Source: Cyrtodaria siliqua
Lineage: Eukaryota; Mollusca; Bivalvia; Adapedonta; Hiatellidae
Direction: 5' to 3'
DNA length: 64,000 bases
Assembly (NCBI GenBank): GCA_037043455.1
Contig: JAWPHD010000243.1
Coordinates: 218,501 to 282,500 of the forward strand
The position numbers were made by a program, and so were the translations under genes. Below are positions 56,301 through 64,000 of this stretch, one piece after another. Below the pieces are notes generated by a model. The model ran no database searches and was not told where the DNA came from. It worked only from the letters and a program-made list of their open reading frames with translations. Numbering within the stretch: position 1 is the first letter of the stretch; every line of letters begins with the position of its first letter.

Positions 56301-59300
56301 AGTGGTTTAGGAATCGTTACAGAATTGTCATAGATTCTTAAAGAGAACTCCGTTCCGAACCTAAACACACTGTAAAGATGTTCAGGCATGACTGGTGCCC
56401 CCTTGCACCATTGAGTATTTTCCATATCACGTCCAAATATAAGGTCTGTCCTGAGATCGGTAACATCCAGAATGCTTTGGTTAGAATTTGCAAACTGAAG
56501 CCAATTCGGTAATACAGGGAACACATTTGTAAGAAAAGAGTTTATAAATGAGTTAGCGGAAATAAATTCGAAAATGTCACTTGCAGTAACGTCAAATGAC
56601 AGACAGTCACTAGATCTTAGGTTGTCCTTTGCCGTACCATCGCCTATTTTATGACCATCTGTACCAAGCTGAAACGTAAAGTCACCTTCAGTTTGAAAGA
56701 TCGATACACCAGTTAGAGACAATGGAAGCGATAGGGAATTCACCTCCACAAAAACAATCCCAAATGTGTACGAAACTCGTGCATCTGCTTGTAACGTGTA
56801 CCAGGCTGACGTTGAAGATAAGTACACTATTATATCATTGCCATCCGTGCACTTTGTCAGATGGATAGTGGCACAACCGCGTGGAAGAAGTTTTCTTGCG
56901 ATTTCATGTCGTTTAAAAACAGTATCTGATGGAGAAGTTCCTGAAATATGAATGAAACAAGAATCAAGAAACAGAAGGTATTTAATGTTAGCAAATTTTC
57001 ATCTACTAAATATTATAAACAAAAATCAATATAATTAGTATGATTTACAACTTCTTTCACATCAATGTATTTATTTAAGTATGTATCTATATCTGTCTAT
57101 TACGGCATGTTTTGTAGTTGAATGAAGTAGAAATATTCTCGACTAATTATTTTAATGCAAGACATATTGATCATACATGTGCGTTGCTTATCTTGTGTAT
57201 CTTTCATTAGCGTTTGTACAGCATAACATACCGGTTTTATTCATCAAATATTGTTATAAGAATTGTTTAATCCAAACTGATAGAAAACGTGAGATTGTAT
57301 GAGAGAAAACATAGATAGACTGGACAAGGCTTTGGATATTACAATCACTAAAGCTGACATGCATAATCATAGTCTATTCATGGGAGTCTAGTGATCGGTC
57401 TTAAACTTTACAAATAATGACAGTTTCTATTTCAAAATTCCAAAACATTATGAATGAGCCTAAAATGAATCATTGTTTACGGTGCAATCCATTCTTCACA
57501 GTATAATGTGCTATCCTAGGTTACGCATCAGTGATAATTTCAACATTGTGCACCCGACTTTATCCAAACTGTAACGTGCAGTAAAATGTTAGACTTGCAT
57601 CATAATTTGATTTATGACATTTTTATAGTGTATTGGAAATATTTATACGTTTCGACTTTTCGTTTCAAGAAATGAAATGCTGCTCTAATATGCATAAGTA
57701 GTTACCAACCAGAACATGACACACCGTCTGCATCAACGGTTTTGTTATCGCTACAACTGCATTCAAACCAGCCTTTTGTATTCGCGCACTTGTCTTGACA
57801 TCCACCATTCAGAAAGCTACATTCATCGATATCTTGAAATGAAAATGTGAGGAAAAATAACAGTATATCCGAATATGATAATCAAACCGACACAAGCGAT
57901 CTTCTGATTATCGAGCGTCTTTTCATTACTTCAGAAATGAAATATATGAGGACAATAAATAATACATCTGGAACTCCATGACTGTCATATATTATGGACA
58001 GTATTTTTTCATTAGGTAGAGTACCTTTATTGTTATATAATGTAATTTCACTATATAGAGGACCTTAATTATGATAAATGTGTTTTGTCATTATACATAG
58101 TACTTTCATTATATTATAGCATGTGCTTTTGTCTTTATACATAGTACTTTCATTATATTATAGCATGTGCTTTTGTCTTTATACATAGTACTTTCATTAT
58201 ATTATAGCATGTGCTTTTGTCATTATACATAGTACTTTTATTATATTATAGCATGTGCTTTTGTCTTTATACATAGTACTTTCATTATATTATAGCATGT
58301 GCTTTTGTCTTTATACATAGAACTTTCATTATATTATACCATGTGCTTTTGTCTTTATACATAGTACTTTCATTATATTATAGCATGTGCTTTTGTCTTT
58401 ATACATAGTACTTTCATTATATTAAAGCATGTGCTTTTGTCTTTATACATAGTACTTTCATTATATTATAGCATGTGCTTTTGTCTTTATACATAGAACT
58501 TTCATTATATTATACCATGTGCTTTTGTCTTTATACATAGTACTTTCATTATATTATAGCATGTGCTTTTGTCTTTATACATAGTACTTTCATTATATTA
58601 AAGCATGTGCTTTTGTCTTTATACATAGTACTTTCATTATATTATAGCATGTGCTTTTGTCTTTATACATAGTACTTTCATTATATTATAGCATGTGCTT
58701 TTGTCTTTATACATAGTACTTTCATTATATTATAGCATGTGCTTTTGTATTTATACATAGTACTTTCATTATATTATAGCATGTGCTTTTGTCATTATAC
58801 ATTGTACTTTCATTATATTATAGCATGTGCTTTTGTCTTTATACATAGTACTTTCATTATATTATAGCATGTGCTTTTGTCTTTATACATAGTACTTTCA
58901 TTATATTATAGCATGTGCTTTTGTCTTTATACATAGTACTTTCATTATATTATAGCATGTGCTTTTGTCTTTATACATAGTACTTTCATTATATTATAGC
59001 ATGTGCTTTTGTCTTTATACATAGTACTTTCATTATATTATAGCATGTGCTTTTGTCTTTATACATAGTACTTTCATTATATTATAGCATGTGCTTTTGT
59101 CATTATACATCGTACTTTCATTATATTATAGCATGTGCTTTTGTCTTTATACATAGTACTTTCATTATATTATAGCATGTGCTTTTGTCTTTATACATAG
59201 TACTTTCATTATATTATATCATGTGCTTTTGTCTTTATACATAGTACTTTCATTATATTATAGCATGTGCTTTTGTCTTAATACATAGTACTTTCATTAT

Positions 59301-62300
59301 ATTATAGCATGTGCTTTTGTCTTTATACATAGTACTTTCATTATATTATAGCATGTGCTTTTGTCTTTATACATAGTACTTTCATTATATTATAGCATGT
59401 GCTTTTGTCATTATACATAATACTTTCATTATATTATAGCATGTGCTTTTGTCTTTATACATAGTACTTTCATTATATTATAGCATGTGCTTTTGTCTTT
59501 ATATAGAGTATATAATTATGTAGGTCCTTCAAATGTTTTTATCTTGAGTAATTGCATCACTATATACAGTGTTTTTGCCTGTTTATAGTATATACAGTGA
59601 GTTTATCTTTATATAAAGTGATGTTCATTATATAACGTAAATGTGTCGTTATATAAAGTGCTTTTATTATTATATTGAGTAGTTTTGCTTTTAATTAAGG
59701 TTTATCATTACATAAAGAGAGTTCTGTCTTTATATATAATGCTTTTATCATTATGTTGCGTGCATGTGTCGCGGTACTTGCCTCTGAAAAGATGGAGTTT
59801 TTGAGAAAAGAAGCACAGAATGTTTACTTAACTGTTACTTAGGTTGAACAACATATATCTCTGCATGGTCTTTAACAAATAATGAACTAGTATACTTGAT
59901 GTCAGTGTGTCAGCAAACGTTTTCACTATCTTAACAGTTCATTGGTTCATAGTTATGAAAACTGGTGAAAAAATACATCAAACATTGAGAAAAAATGTTA
60001 ATTGGGTACTTAGTCGCTTTTAGATAGACATACGTGAAACAGATGCGCATAATCAACGGCCTAAAAAACTGTAGGAAATGTCCTTAAAGTACTGACTATA
60101 CTTAAGATCATTGTTGTACTAGATCAAGCATTCTAACTCACACTGACTTGCCACTGTTACGCATTGCTCCCTAGCAGTGTCTTCTATATTCTACCTTTTA
60201 CCAGTTTATTATTTTTAACATCCTGCACGACGTTTTCACTACTGCGACTGATTTGCACATGTTTTCTCTGTATATATGTGTTTCTCTATGTACTATATTT
60301 CTGGCCCGGGGAATACCACTCTGCTAAAATCGCAGGTGACTGCTTCGAGCCTTACAGGCACCACTGGGTTTATATATTAATAATGTATATGGGCAAAGTA
60401 AAGAACAAGACTTTACCTACCTGATAGACAACGACTTCCTGTAAACCCACGCTGACATACGCATAGGAAGGTGGCCACACCATCCTCACATGAACCTCCA
60501 TTATAGCATTGCACATCTATACAGTCGTCTATGTCTGTCAGAATAAAGAAAACGTACAATTATCAATTGCATGCCCTGCCCCTTTCATGTTAAACGATAT
60601 AACGAGGGTTGCATATGGAACTCGGATATAAGTGTTGATCACTAAATAATATGTATATAACTGCCGTCAAGACAATTTAGTCGCGATACTTTTTTCAGCC
60701 ATTAAGACGACTTTTAAGCCCCTGTAAGTCGACTTATAAGAACAAAGTCTTGATAAGTATCATGACAAACCTTTTACCATGAAGTCATGTTAGTTTTTAA
60801 TCTTCGGATCACTCGGATTTTAAGGAAGGAAACTGAAATGTGTAAAGCGCAACTCCAAAGAGTAAGTTTTAATTTTTTGTTTTATTTTTCAGAGAATTAA
60901 TCAAATTAACAATAATAAGTCGCTAAAAAACAAAATTTGCAAAAATATTAGAGGGAAGTTCACACGAACATTAAAACTCACGTTTTCGATTTGCTCCTCC
61001 ATTATAGAAAAGGGTACGTGAAATGATTTCATCTATCCTTTTTTTTAAAATCTCTGTTGCACTCGATATATTACCTAAGTGCAAGATATGGCATTTTATT
61101 TCAAGTACCCTTTTTTCAAATCTCTGTTGCACTCGATAACCTAAGTGCAAGATATGGCATTTTGTTTTTTCGCTAGATTGCTTCTTTTTCCACAATTCCA
61201 AAGAGTACTTCAGTTTAAACATTTAAATAATAAGATTTATTATATACTTTCCAGTGAAATAGTGAATTATATGATGATAATGGGTAAAATCTATCACTAA
61301 AAGAAAAATACGTATTTTGAGTACTCCAGGCTCAAGAATGAGACGTTAACTATTTACCATAACATGTTTTTTCATCGCTGTCCAAACTGTAGCCAGAAGT
61401 ACATCCGCAAGTGAATGATCCATCTGTGTTCGTACACGTTTGTGTACATCCTGATATTAATTCTTGACATTCGTCGATATCTTTAATAGAAATGTATTAT
61501 TATATATATACTCGTATATGGTATGGATAATTATTGTTTAAGACTTAATACTCTAAACCGGTTTTCACCTTTACGGCTTCATCAGAGAGTTATAAACATA
61601 AAACATATAACATAAAAACATAAAACATAAAACATATACGTTCATCAAAGCACTCGGGAAAAAAGCACACAAAACAATTAAACTATTAGTTCACCTCTAA
61701 AGGCGCCCACCAAACGAAGTCTATAAAAAGAGTATTATAATGGACCTTTGGAAACGGCCGATATAAGATATTACAAAACTGCGTCTTTGTCGTATATAGT
61801 CATTGGTGGTTGCTGTCTAAAAATGAATACCGTTATTGGCGAAATTTGAAAAACAGAAAACAAAAGACATATGCAAAGTTAAAAGTGGATTTGGCGCTAG
61901 TTCCATTCAAGTCATAAGGCATCGTCACAATAAAAAAACAACGTCTATTAGTGTAATAGACTATTAAATAATTCAAACTAATAGACACTCTACATAATGT
62001 ATTAATTTAAATGTATCAATGGTCTAGTGTAGAGTCCATCAAGACTAATGGACCAGGATAAGCTTGAGGTAACTGAGTAACGGGTCACTGAAGGGACGTT
62101 CATACATGCATTAGAAAACAGTATAATGGTTCAAGTTTTCTTGTTACTGCAGCTAGCCAAGGCATTACTTTCTGCGCACGTTCAATGTATTATATTATGC
62201 TCTTTTTAGTCATGTTTATACATACAACTATCAAATAGGAAATACAAATTACCAACACTCACGTGATTGAATTGTATCAATTTAAACCAACTCTGTTTTA

Positions 62301-63281
62301 ATTATCGATATTTCTTGCATACAATTATGAAATTTCGATATTGTGGATTTGGCAAATTTATGGACAGCGCTATTGTGAATTTCTCATCTTGCAGTTCGGC
62401 GTATATTAAAAGATGTCTAATTCATTCAGGGAATTTCTTCGAAACTAAGCGTGAATTGACAACCAATGCATCGTTTGATTGACTATCAACATAATGAAAA
62501 GCTGTTGCAGATGTAGTCAGTGACATTTGTACAAACAGAGTTCCAGTACTATTATTTTGACTAAAATAATGTATGGGTAAATCACCTGTGCAAGCATGTC
62601 CGTCAGTGTGAAGTCCATACCCTATACTACAGCTGCAACTATACGAGCCAGGTTTGTTCGTACAAATGTAATCGCAGCCTGCATTATTTGTCATACATTC
62701 ATTTGTATCTGGAAACAAACAATAAATGAGCATAATGACTTTTAGACACACTAATGATTTTTTACCATTTAAGGAATATGTGATTATGTCTAATGTGGTT
62801 ACTCATAATAGAAACAGTACTAACAGAAACACAAATTCTGAGAAAAGTATCGTCTAAAACATATACACCTAATTCAATGTGTCATGTTGTAAATATACTG
62901 AGCAAAAATAGGAACGTCCCCAACTTTACCCATACATTTAGACACACTGAAATTATATTTTATTTAATCTTATATGCCAATAACTTTGTTAAAGGCCAGC
63001 ACTGTCATGAAAACAATTTTCTTTGAATCAAACTTGTGTATAAACTTATTCCCCTTGATTTGGCTTAAACAGTATTTCGGGGTCTTGCTGTTAAAACTTT
63101 GAGTTAACACAGTTTTGTTATATTGAAATAAACAGAGATTGATCAAGAAAGCATTTACCGTCACAAGTATCGCCGTCTTGGCCAAGAACATAACCATCCA
63201 TGCAAGAACAGGTATATGAACCAATTGTGTTTTGACAGTAGTGTCCACAGTTGGCAGTACCATCCGTGCATTCATCATTAT
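47163..63281 (-). CDS. Type I membrane protein with EGF-like repeats, a novel ectodomain and an Ig domain; 5' end off the window
   Basis: The exons, in order, are 63159-63281, 62586-62708, 61358-61480, 60421-60534, 57710-57832, 56052-56940, 54871-54985, 54403-54540, 50789-53947, 49416-49451, 47861-47966 and 47163-47367. All have GT-AG borders, and all phases fit except the junction after exon 54871-54985. That junction needs one more base: the donor may be at 54882 or a tiny exon may be missed. The predicted protein has at least five EGF-Ca domains, about 1500 residues of ectodomain, an I-set Ig domain, one transmembrane helix and a 66-residue tail. The EGF and Ig domains suggest a cell-surface adhesion or receptor role; this is inference. 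I do not recognise the family. Confidence 0.85.
47861..47966 (-). CDS. Transmembrane exon
   Basis: This is a 106-bp exon. It encodes EYLANVALIISLCVFAAVVI, then AVITAVALLMWKKHE. It is one hydrophobic helix of about 27 residues followed by a basic stop-transfer (WKKHER), consistent with type I topology. Confidence 0.9.
48520..48670 (+). mobile_element. Possible tRNA-related SINE
   Basis: GGGCTCGATCCCC is a good B box, and TGTCCCTGAGCAAGACGTTT resembles a segment frequent in SINEs of aquatic animals. The A box is weak. It lies in the intron upstream of the transmembrane exon. Confidence 0.55.
48785..49075 (+). mobile_element. Diverged long-TIR family copy, partial
   Basis: GGTTTCTGCCAAGTCATCC, GTGAGGTTTGGTGCACCATA and CAGTTTAAATACACAGCGGC follow the order of 14330-14590. 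The arms are missing. Confidence 0.75.
49416..49451 (-). CDS. 36-bp juxtamembrane exon
   Basis: The acceptor ATTTCAG and donor CAG|GTACTG flank 36 bases encoding SFIPRDESTDVS, phase 1 at both ends. It links the Ig domain to the transmembrane exon. Short as it is, both phases fit exactly. It could be skipped without changing the frame. Confidence 0.75.
49555..50150. mobile_element. Second full-length member of the long-TIR family
   Basis: The left arm (49560-49715, GTCGAACAGGAAATGTAGCA to GGCTACCGCCTTGGAACGGT) is inverse to the right arm at about 49990-50150, so the inverted arms reach about 150 bp. The centre matches 14325-14560 with many substitutions, so this copy is older. It lies between the mini-exon and the 3.2-kb exon. 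Confidence 0.8.
50789..53947 (-). CDS. 3159-bp ectodomain exon: helical region, two furin-type sites, Cys cluster, Ig domain
   Basis: It encodes about 1053 codons without interruption. Residue numbers below count from the Met codon at 53963. Residues 65-200 are helical with sequons. Residues 205-350 are beta-like, including LKVDVGFGVGGAFGIDTKKV. RRKR at 358-361 and RKRR at 690-693 are furin-type sites. Residues 388-465 look like coiled coil. A cluster of ten Cys lies at 467-520. Residues 525-615 are Ala/Val/Leu-rich helices (AKGVLELAKIALEAVKIVVG). Residues 700-965 are helical and sequon-rich. The I-set Ig domain is 975-1058, with Cys 997 and 1039, Trp 1008 and the DADEAIYKC motif. It ends in phase 1 at T|GTAAGT. 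Confidence 0.9.
54050..54290 (-). mobile_element. Partial copy of the element at 2928-3350
   Basis: Its inverse shares AACTTCGACATTTATGAATT, TGTACTGTGATTAAAATGTC and CATCTTGGGATTTCTTTG with 3185-3290, and the TIR end AAAAATAAACATAACTCGGG. The other end is missing. It lies in the intron before the 3.2-kb exon. Confidence 0.75.
54403..54540 (-). CDS. Ectodomain exon, small
   Basis: This is a 138-bp exon. It encodes MFLDEWNLLVNVHAALVLKM, then KLFGNAYNLSLDLITLNVNV and YMSVGG. It is beta-like. The donor G|GTACGT joins the 3.2-kb exon in phase 1. Confidence 0.8.
54871..54985 (-). CDS. Ectodomain exon, small
   Basis: This exon encodes MISDRASLWIGGDVIKEAGY, then FRVEGGADMFLSVPSPDR. The acceptor TTCCAG joins the previous exon in phase 2. 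The strong donor CGG|GTATGA leaves phase 0, but the next exon needs phase 1. An alternative donor at 54882 (A|GTCC) fits the phase but is a weak site. Confidence 0.7.
54986..56051. other. Intron with one weak repeat fragment
   Basis: At 55560-55700 there is a diverged minus-strand fragment of the long-TIR family (AAACAGAAACGCTAGCG, CAAAACACAGTCAACC). Nothing else is recognised. Confidence 0.45.
56052..56940 (-). CDS. Ectodomain exon, unrecognised domain A
   Basis: This is an 889-bp exon with acceptor TTTCAG and donor CA|GTATGT. It begins TSPSDTVFKRHEIARKLLPR and ends near FWNGDHIFHY. Alternating hydrophobic residues suggest beta structure (VSYTFGIVFVEVNSLSLPLS, FTFQLGTDGHKIGDGTAKDN). It has few Cys. 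It shows no match to a domain I know. Confidence 0.85.
56941..57709. other. Intron, nothing recognised
   Basis: AT-rich sequence with no repeat array, exon or RNA gene seen on either strand. Confidence 0.5.
57710..57832 (-). CDS. EGF-like exon 5
   Basis: This is a 123-bp exon. It encodes IDECSFLNGGCQDKCANTKG, then WFECSCSDNKTVDADGVSCS. The phase 1 donor is G|GTTGGT, a weaker site; GTAACT lies four bases on but would break the frame. Confidence 0.9.
58086..59505 (+). repeat. 44-bp tandem array of about 32 units
   Basis: The unit is CTTTATACATAGTACTTTCA, then TTATATTATAGCATGTGCTT and TTGT. Units are nearly identical, with rare variants (CATTATAC, GAACTTTC, TATACC, TAAAGC). A block of four units (176 bp) with the same series of variants occurs twice, at about 58304-58479 and 58480-58655. 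Degraded relatives of the unit extend to about 59770. Confidence 0.97.
59771..60420. other. Intron, nothing recognised
   Basis: Unique-looking AT-rich sequence. The frame at 60164-60424 overlaps the EGF exon border antisense and is not supported. Confidence 0.5.
60421..60534 (-). CDS. EGF-like exon 4, Notch-like
   Basis: This is a 114-bp exon. It encodes IDDCIDVQCYNGGSCEDGVA, then TFLCVCQRGFTGSRCLS. The spacing C-x4-C-x5-C is that of Notch-type EGF domains. CxDxxxxFxCxC fits the Asp/Asn hydroxylation consensus. Confidence 0.92.
60980..61165 (-). repeat. Local tandem duplication in an intron
   Basis: CCTAAGTGCAAGATATGGCA, preceded by AAATCTCTGTTGCACTCGAT, occurs twice about 60 bp apart (near 61050-61095 and 61115-61160). 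The minus frame of 83 codons here is built on it. Confidence 0.7.
61358..61480 (-). CDS. EGF-like exon 3
   Basis: This is a 123-bp exon. It encodes IDECQELISGCTQTCTNTDG, then SFTCGCTSGYSLDSDEKTCY. It is a calcium-binding type EGF with six Cys and symmetric phase 1 borders. Confidence 0.93.
61481..62585. other. Intron, nothing firmly recognised
   Basis: It contains short ACATAAAACATA tracts (61600-61640) and a (TA)n run at the left border. No other feature was seen. Confidence 0.45.
62586..62708 (-). CDS. EGF-like exon 2
   Basis: This is a 123-bp exon, phase 1 at both ends. It encodes TNECMTNNAGCDYICTNKPG, then SYSCSCSIGYGLHTDGHACT. It is a calcium-binding type EGF with all six Cys. Confidence 0.93.
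63159..63281 (-). CDS. EGF-like exon 1 in window
   Basis: This is a 123-bp exon with phase 1 borders. It encodes NDECTDGTANCGHYCQNTIG, then SYTCSCMDGYVLGQDGDTCD. It has six Cys, a DxDEC calcium-binding start and a CxNxxxxYxCxC hydroxylation consensus. Upstream exons (signal peptide, possibly more EGF domains) must lie to the right of the window. Confidence 0.93.
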
Positions 63282-63514
63282 CTGAAAATGAAAATTAGGT
63301 ATTGTCAAAAGAAACATTACCATGCTTATCGTATTGTCCTCTTAAATGTGCGAGAATTGGGTCTTTGACAAAGTCTAGTAAGTAAACGCCATCCCTTGCG
63401 GTCCGTTACAAATATGTTATAATATGTGTAGAAGATGTAAACGAGAGACGTACGGTGTCCTGTCAGGGACATCTTGCCATCGCGAGAGGAAGGGTGGCAG
63501 GGCGATGGTAAGAT

Positions 63515-63730
63515 GTGATGGACCATCGATCATCGCATCTTACCATCGACCATCGCATCTTACCATCGCAACTTACCATCGACCATCGCATCTTACCATC
63601 GACCATCGCATTTTACCATCGCAATTTACCATCGACCATCGCTTCGTACCATCGCATCTTACCACTGACCATCGCAATTTACCATCGCATCTTACCATCG
63701 ACCATCACATCTTACCATCTACCATCGACT
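63515..63730 (+). repeat. Short-unit minisatellite (CATCGACCATCGCATCTTAC)
   Basis: About 14 units built from ACCATCGACCATCGC and ATCTTACCATCGCA alternate, with periods of 15-16 and about 31 bp. Open frames in two phases follow from the repeat and are not genes. It lies in the intron upstream of the first EGF exon. Confidence 0.9.
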
Positions 63731-64000
63731 TATGACACACGTGCTACGGCCACTCTTGGTATCGAACTTGACCAAGATTATTACAAAGAAGTGTTTGTGG
63801 GCGAGTGAGGCGTGCATACATTGGAGGAACACATGAAACATAATTATATAATGGAAAGCGGACACATATCACAATCAACTTTATTTTTCACTAGTCAATC
63901 CACATACAGGGTATAGTTCCAGGTTTTAACAAGGATATCCGCAATTCGAGGTTGGTGAATATATTTTCGAGGATTTTATATAGGCGCGCGCCCTGCCACT

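Noticed and set aside
58086..59505. Regular repeats resembling a CRISPR array
   Set aside because: The units are directly adjacent with no unique spacers, and the surroundings are introns of an animal gene.
60971..61222. 83-codon minus frame with the repeat CHILHLG
   Set aside because: It arises from a local tandem duplication in an intron and does not splice in phase with the EGF exons.

Overview
The window is animal nuclear DNA, most likely from a bivalve mollusc. It is AT-rich. Its genes are split into small GT-AG exons far apart, and most of the rest is repeats: long-TIR elements, tRNA-derived SINEs, foldbacks, minisatellites and a decayed Ty3/gypsy-class retroelement. The mollusc assignment is an inference from the style of the repeats and could not be tested by a search.

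Two protein genes can be assembled, both on the minus strand. The left gene (exons from 26742 down to 1227, continuing off the left edge) encodes a type II membrane polypeptide N-acetylgalactosaminyltransferase (GALNT). Ten exons join in phase with no stop to give exactly 626 codons: a cytoplasmic tail and signal anchor, an unusually long acidic stem, then the whole glycosyltransferase domain. The ricin-type lectin domain expected after it lies outside the window. Several residues that are near-invariant in GALNTs are changed. One of its exons also has degenerate tandem copies of its own 3' splice site and exon start next to it.

The right gene (exons from 63281 down to 47163, with its 5' end off the right edge) encodes a type I membrane protein. 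In order it has at least five calcium-binding EGF-like domains, a large ectodomain I do not recognise, one Ig domain, one transmembrane helix and a 66-residue tail. Most of the ectodomain and the Ig domain come from a single 3159-bp exon. That exon carries two furin-type basic sites, a cysteine cluster and long Ala/Val-rich helices.

The 12.4-kb GALNT intron (7396-19828) holds an inverted pair of minisatellite arrays whose units contain TCAAGGTCA motifs. It also holds a broken retroelement whose surviving parts run gag, protease, integrase, then an RNase H remnant; a long-TIR element is inserted in its leader. The 20 kb between the genes (26743-47162) has no gene I can support. It contains two arrays of one minisatellite facing each other, a 100-bp minisatellite, foldback elements, a 2.3-kb modular repeat, SINEs and a segmental duplication. 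Introns of the right gene contain further copies of the long-TIR family and a 44-bp array of about 32 units.
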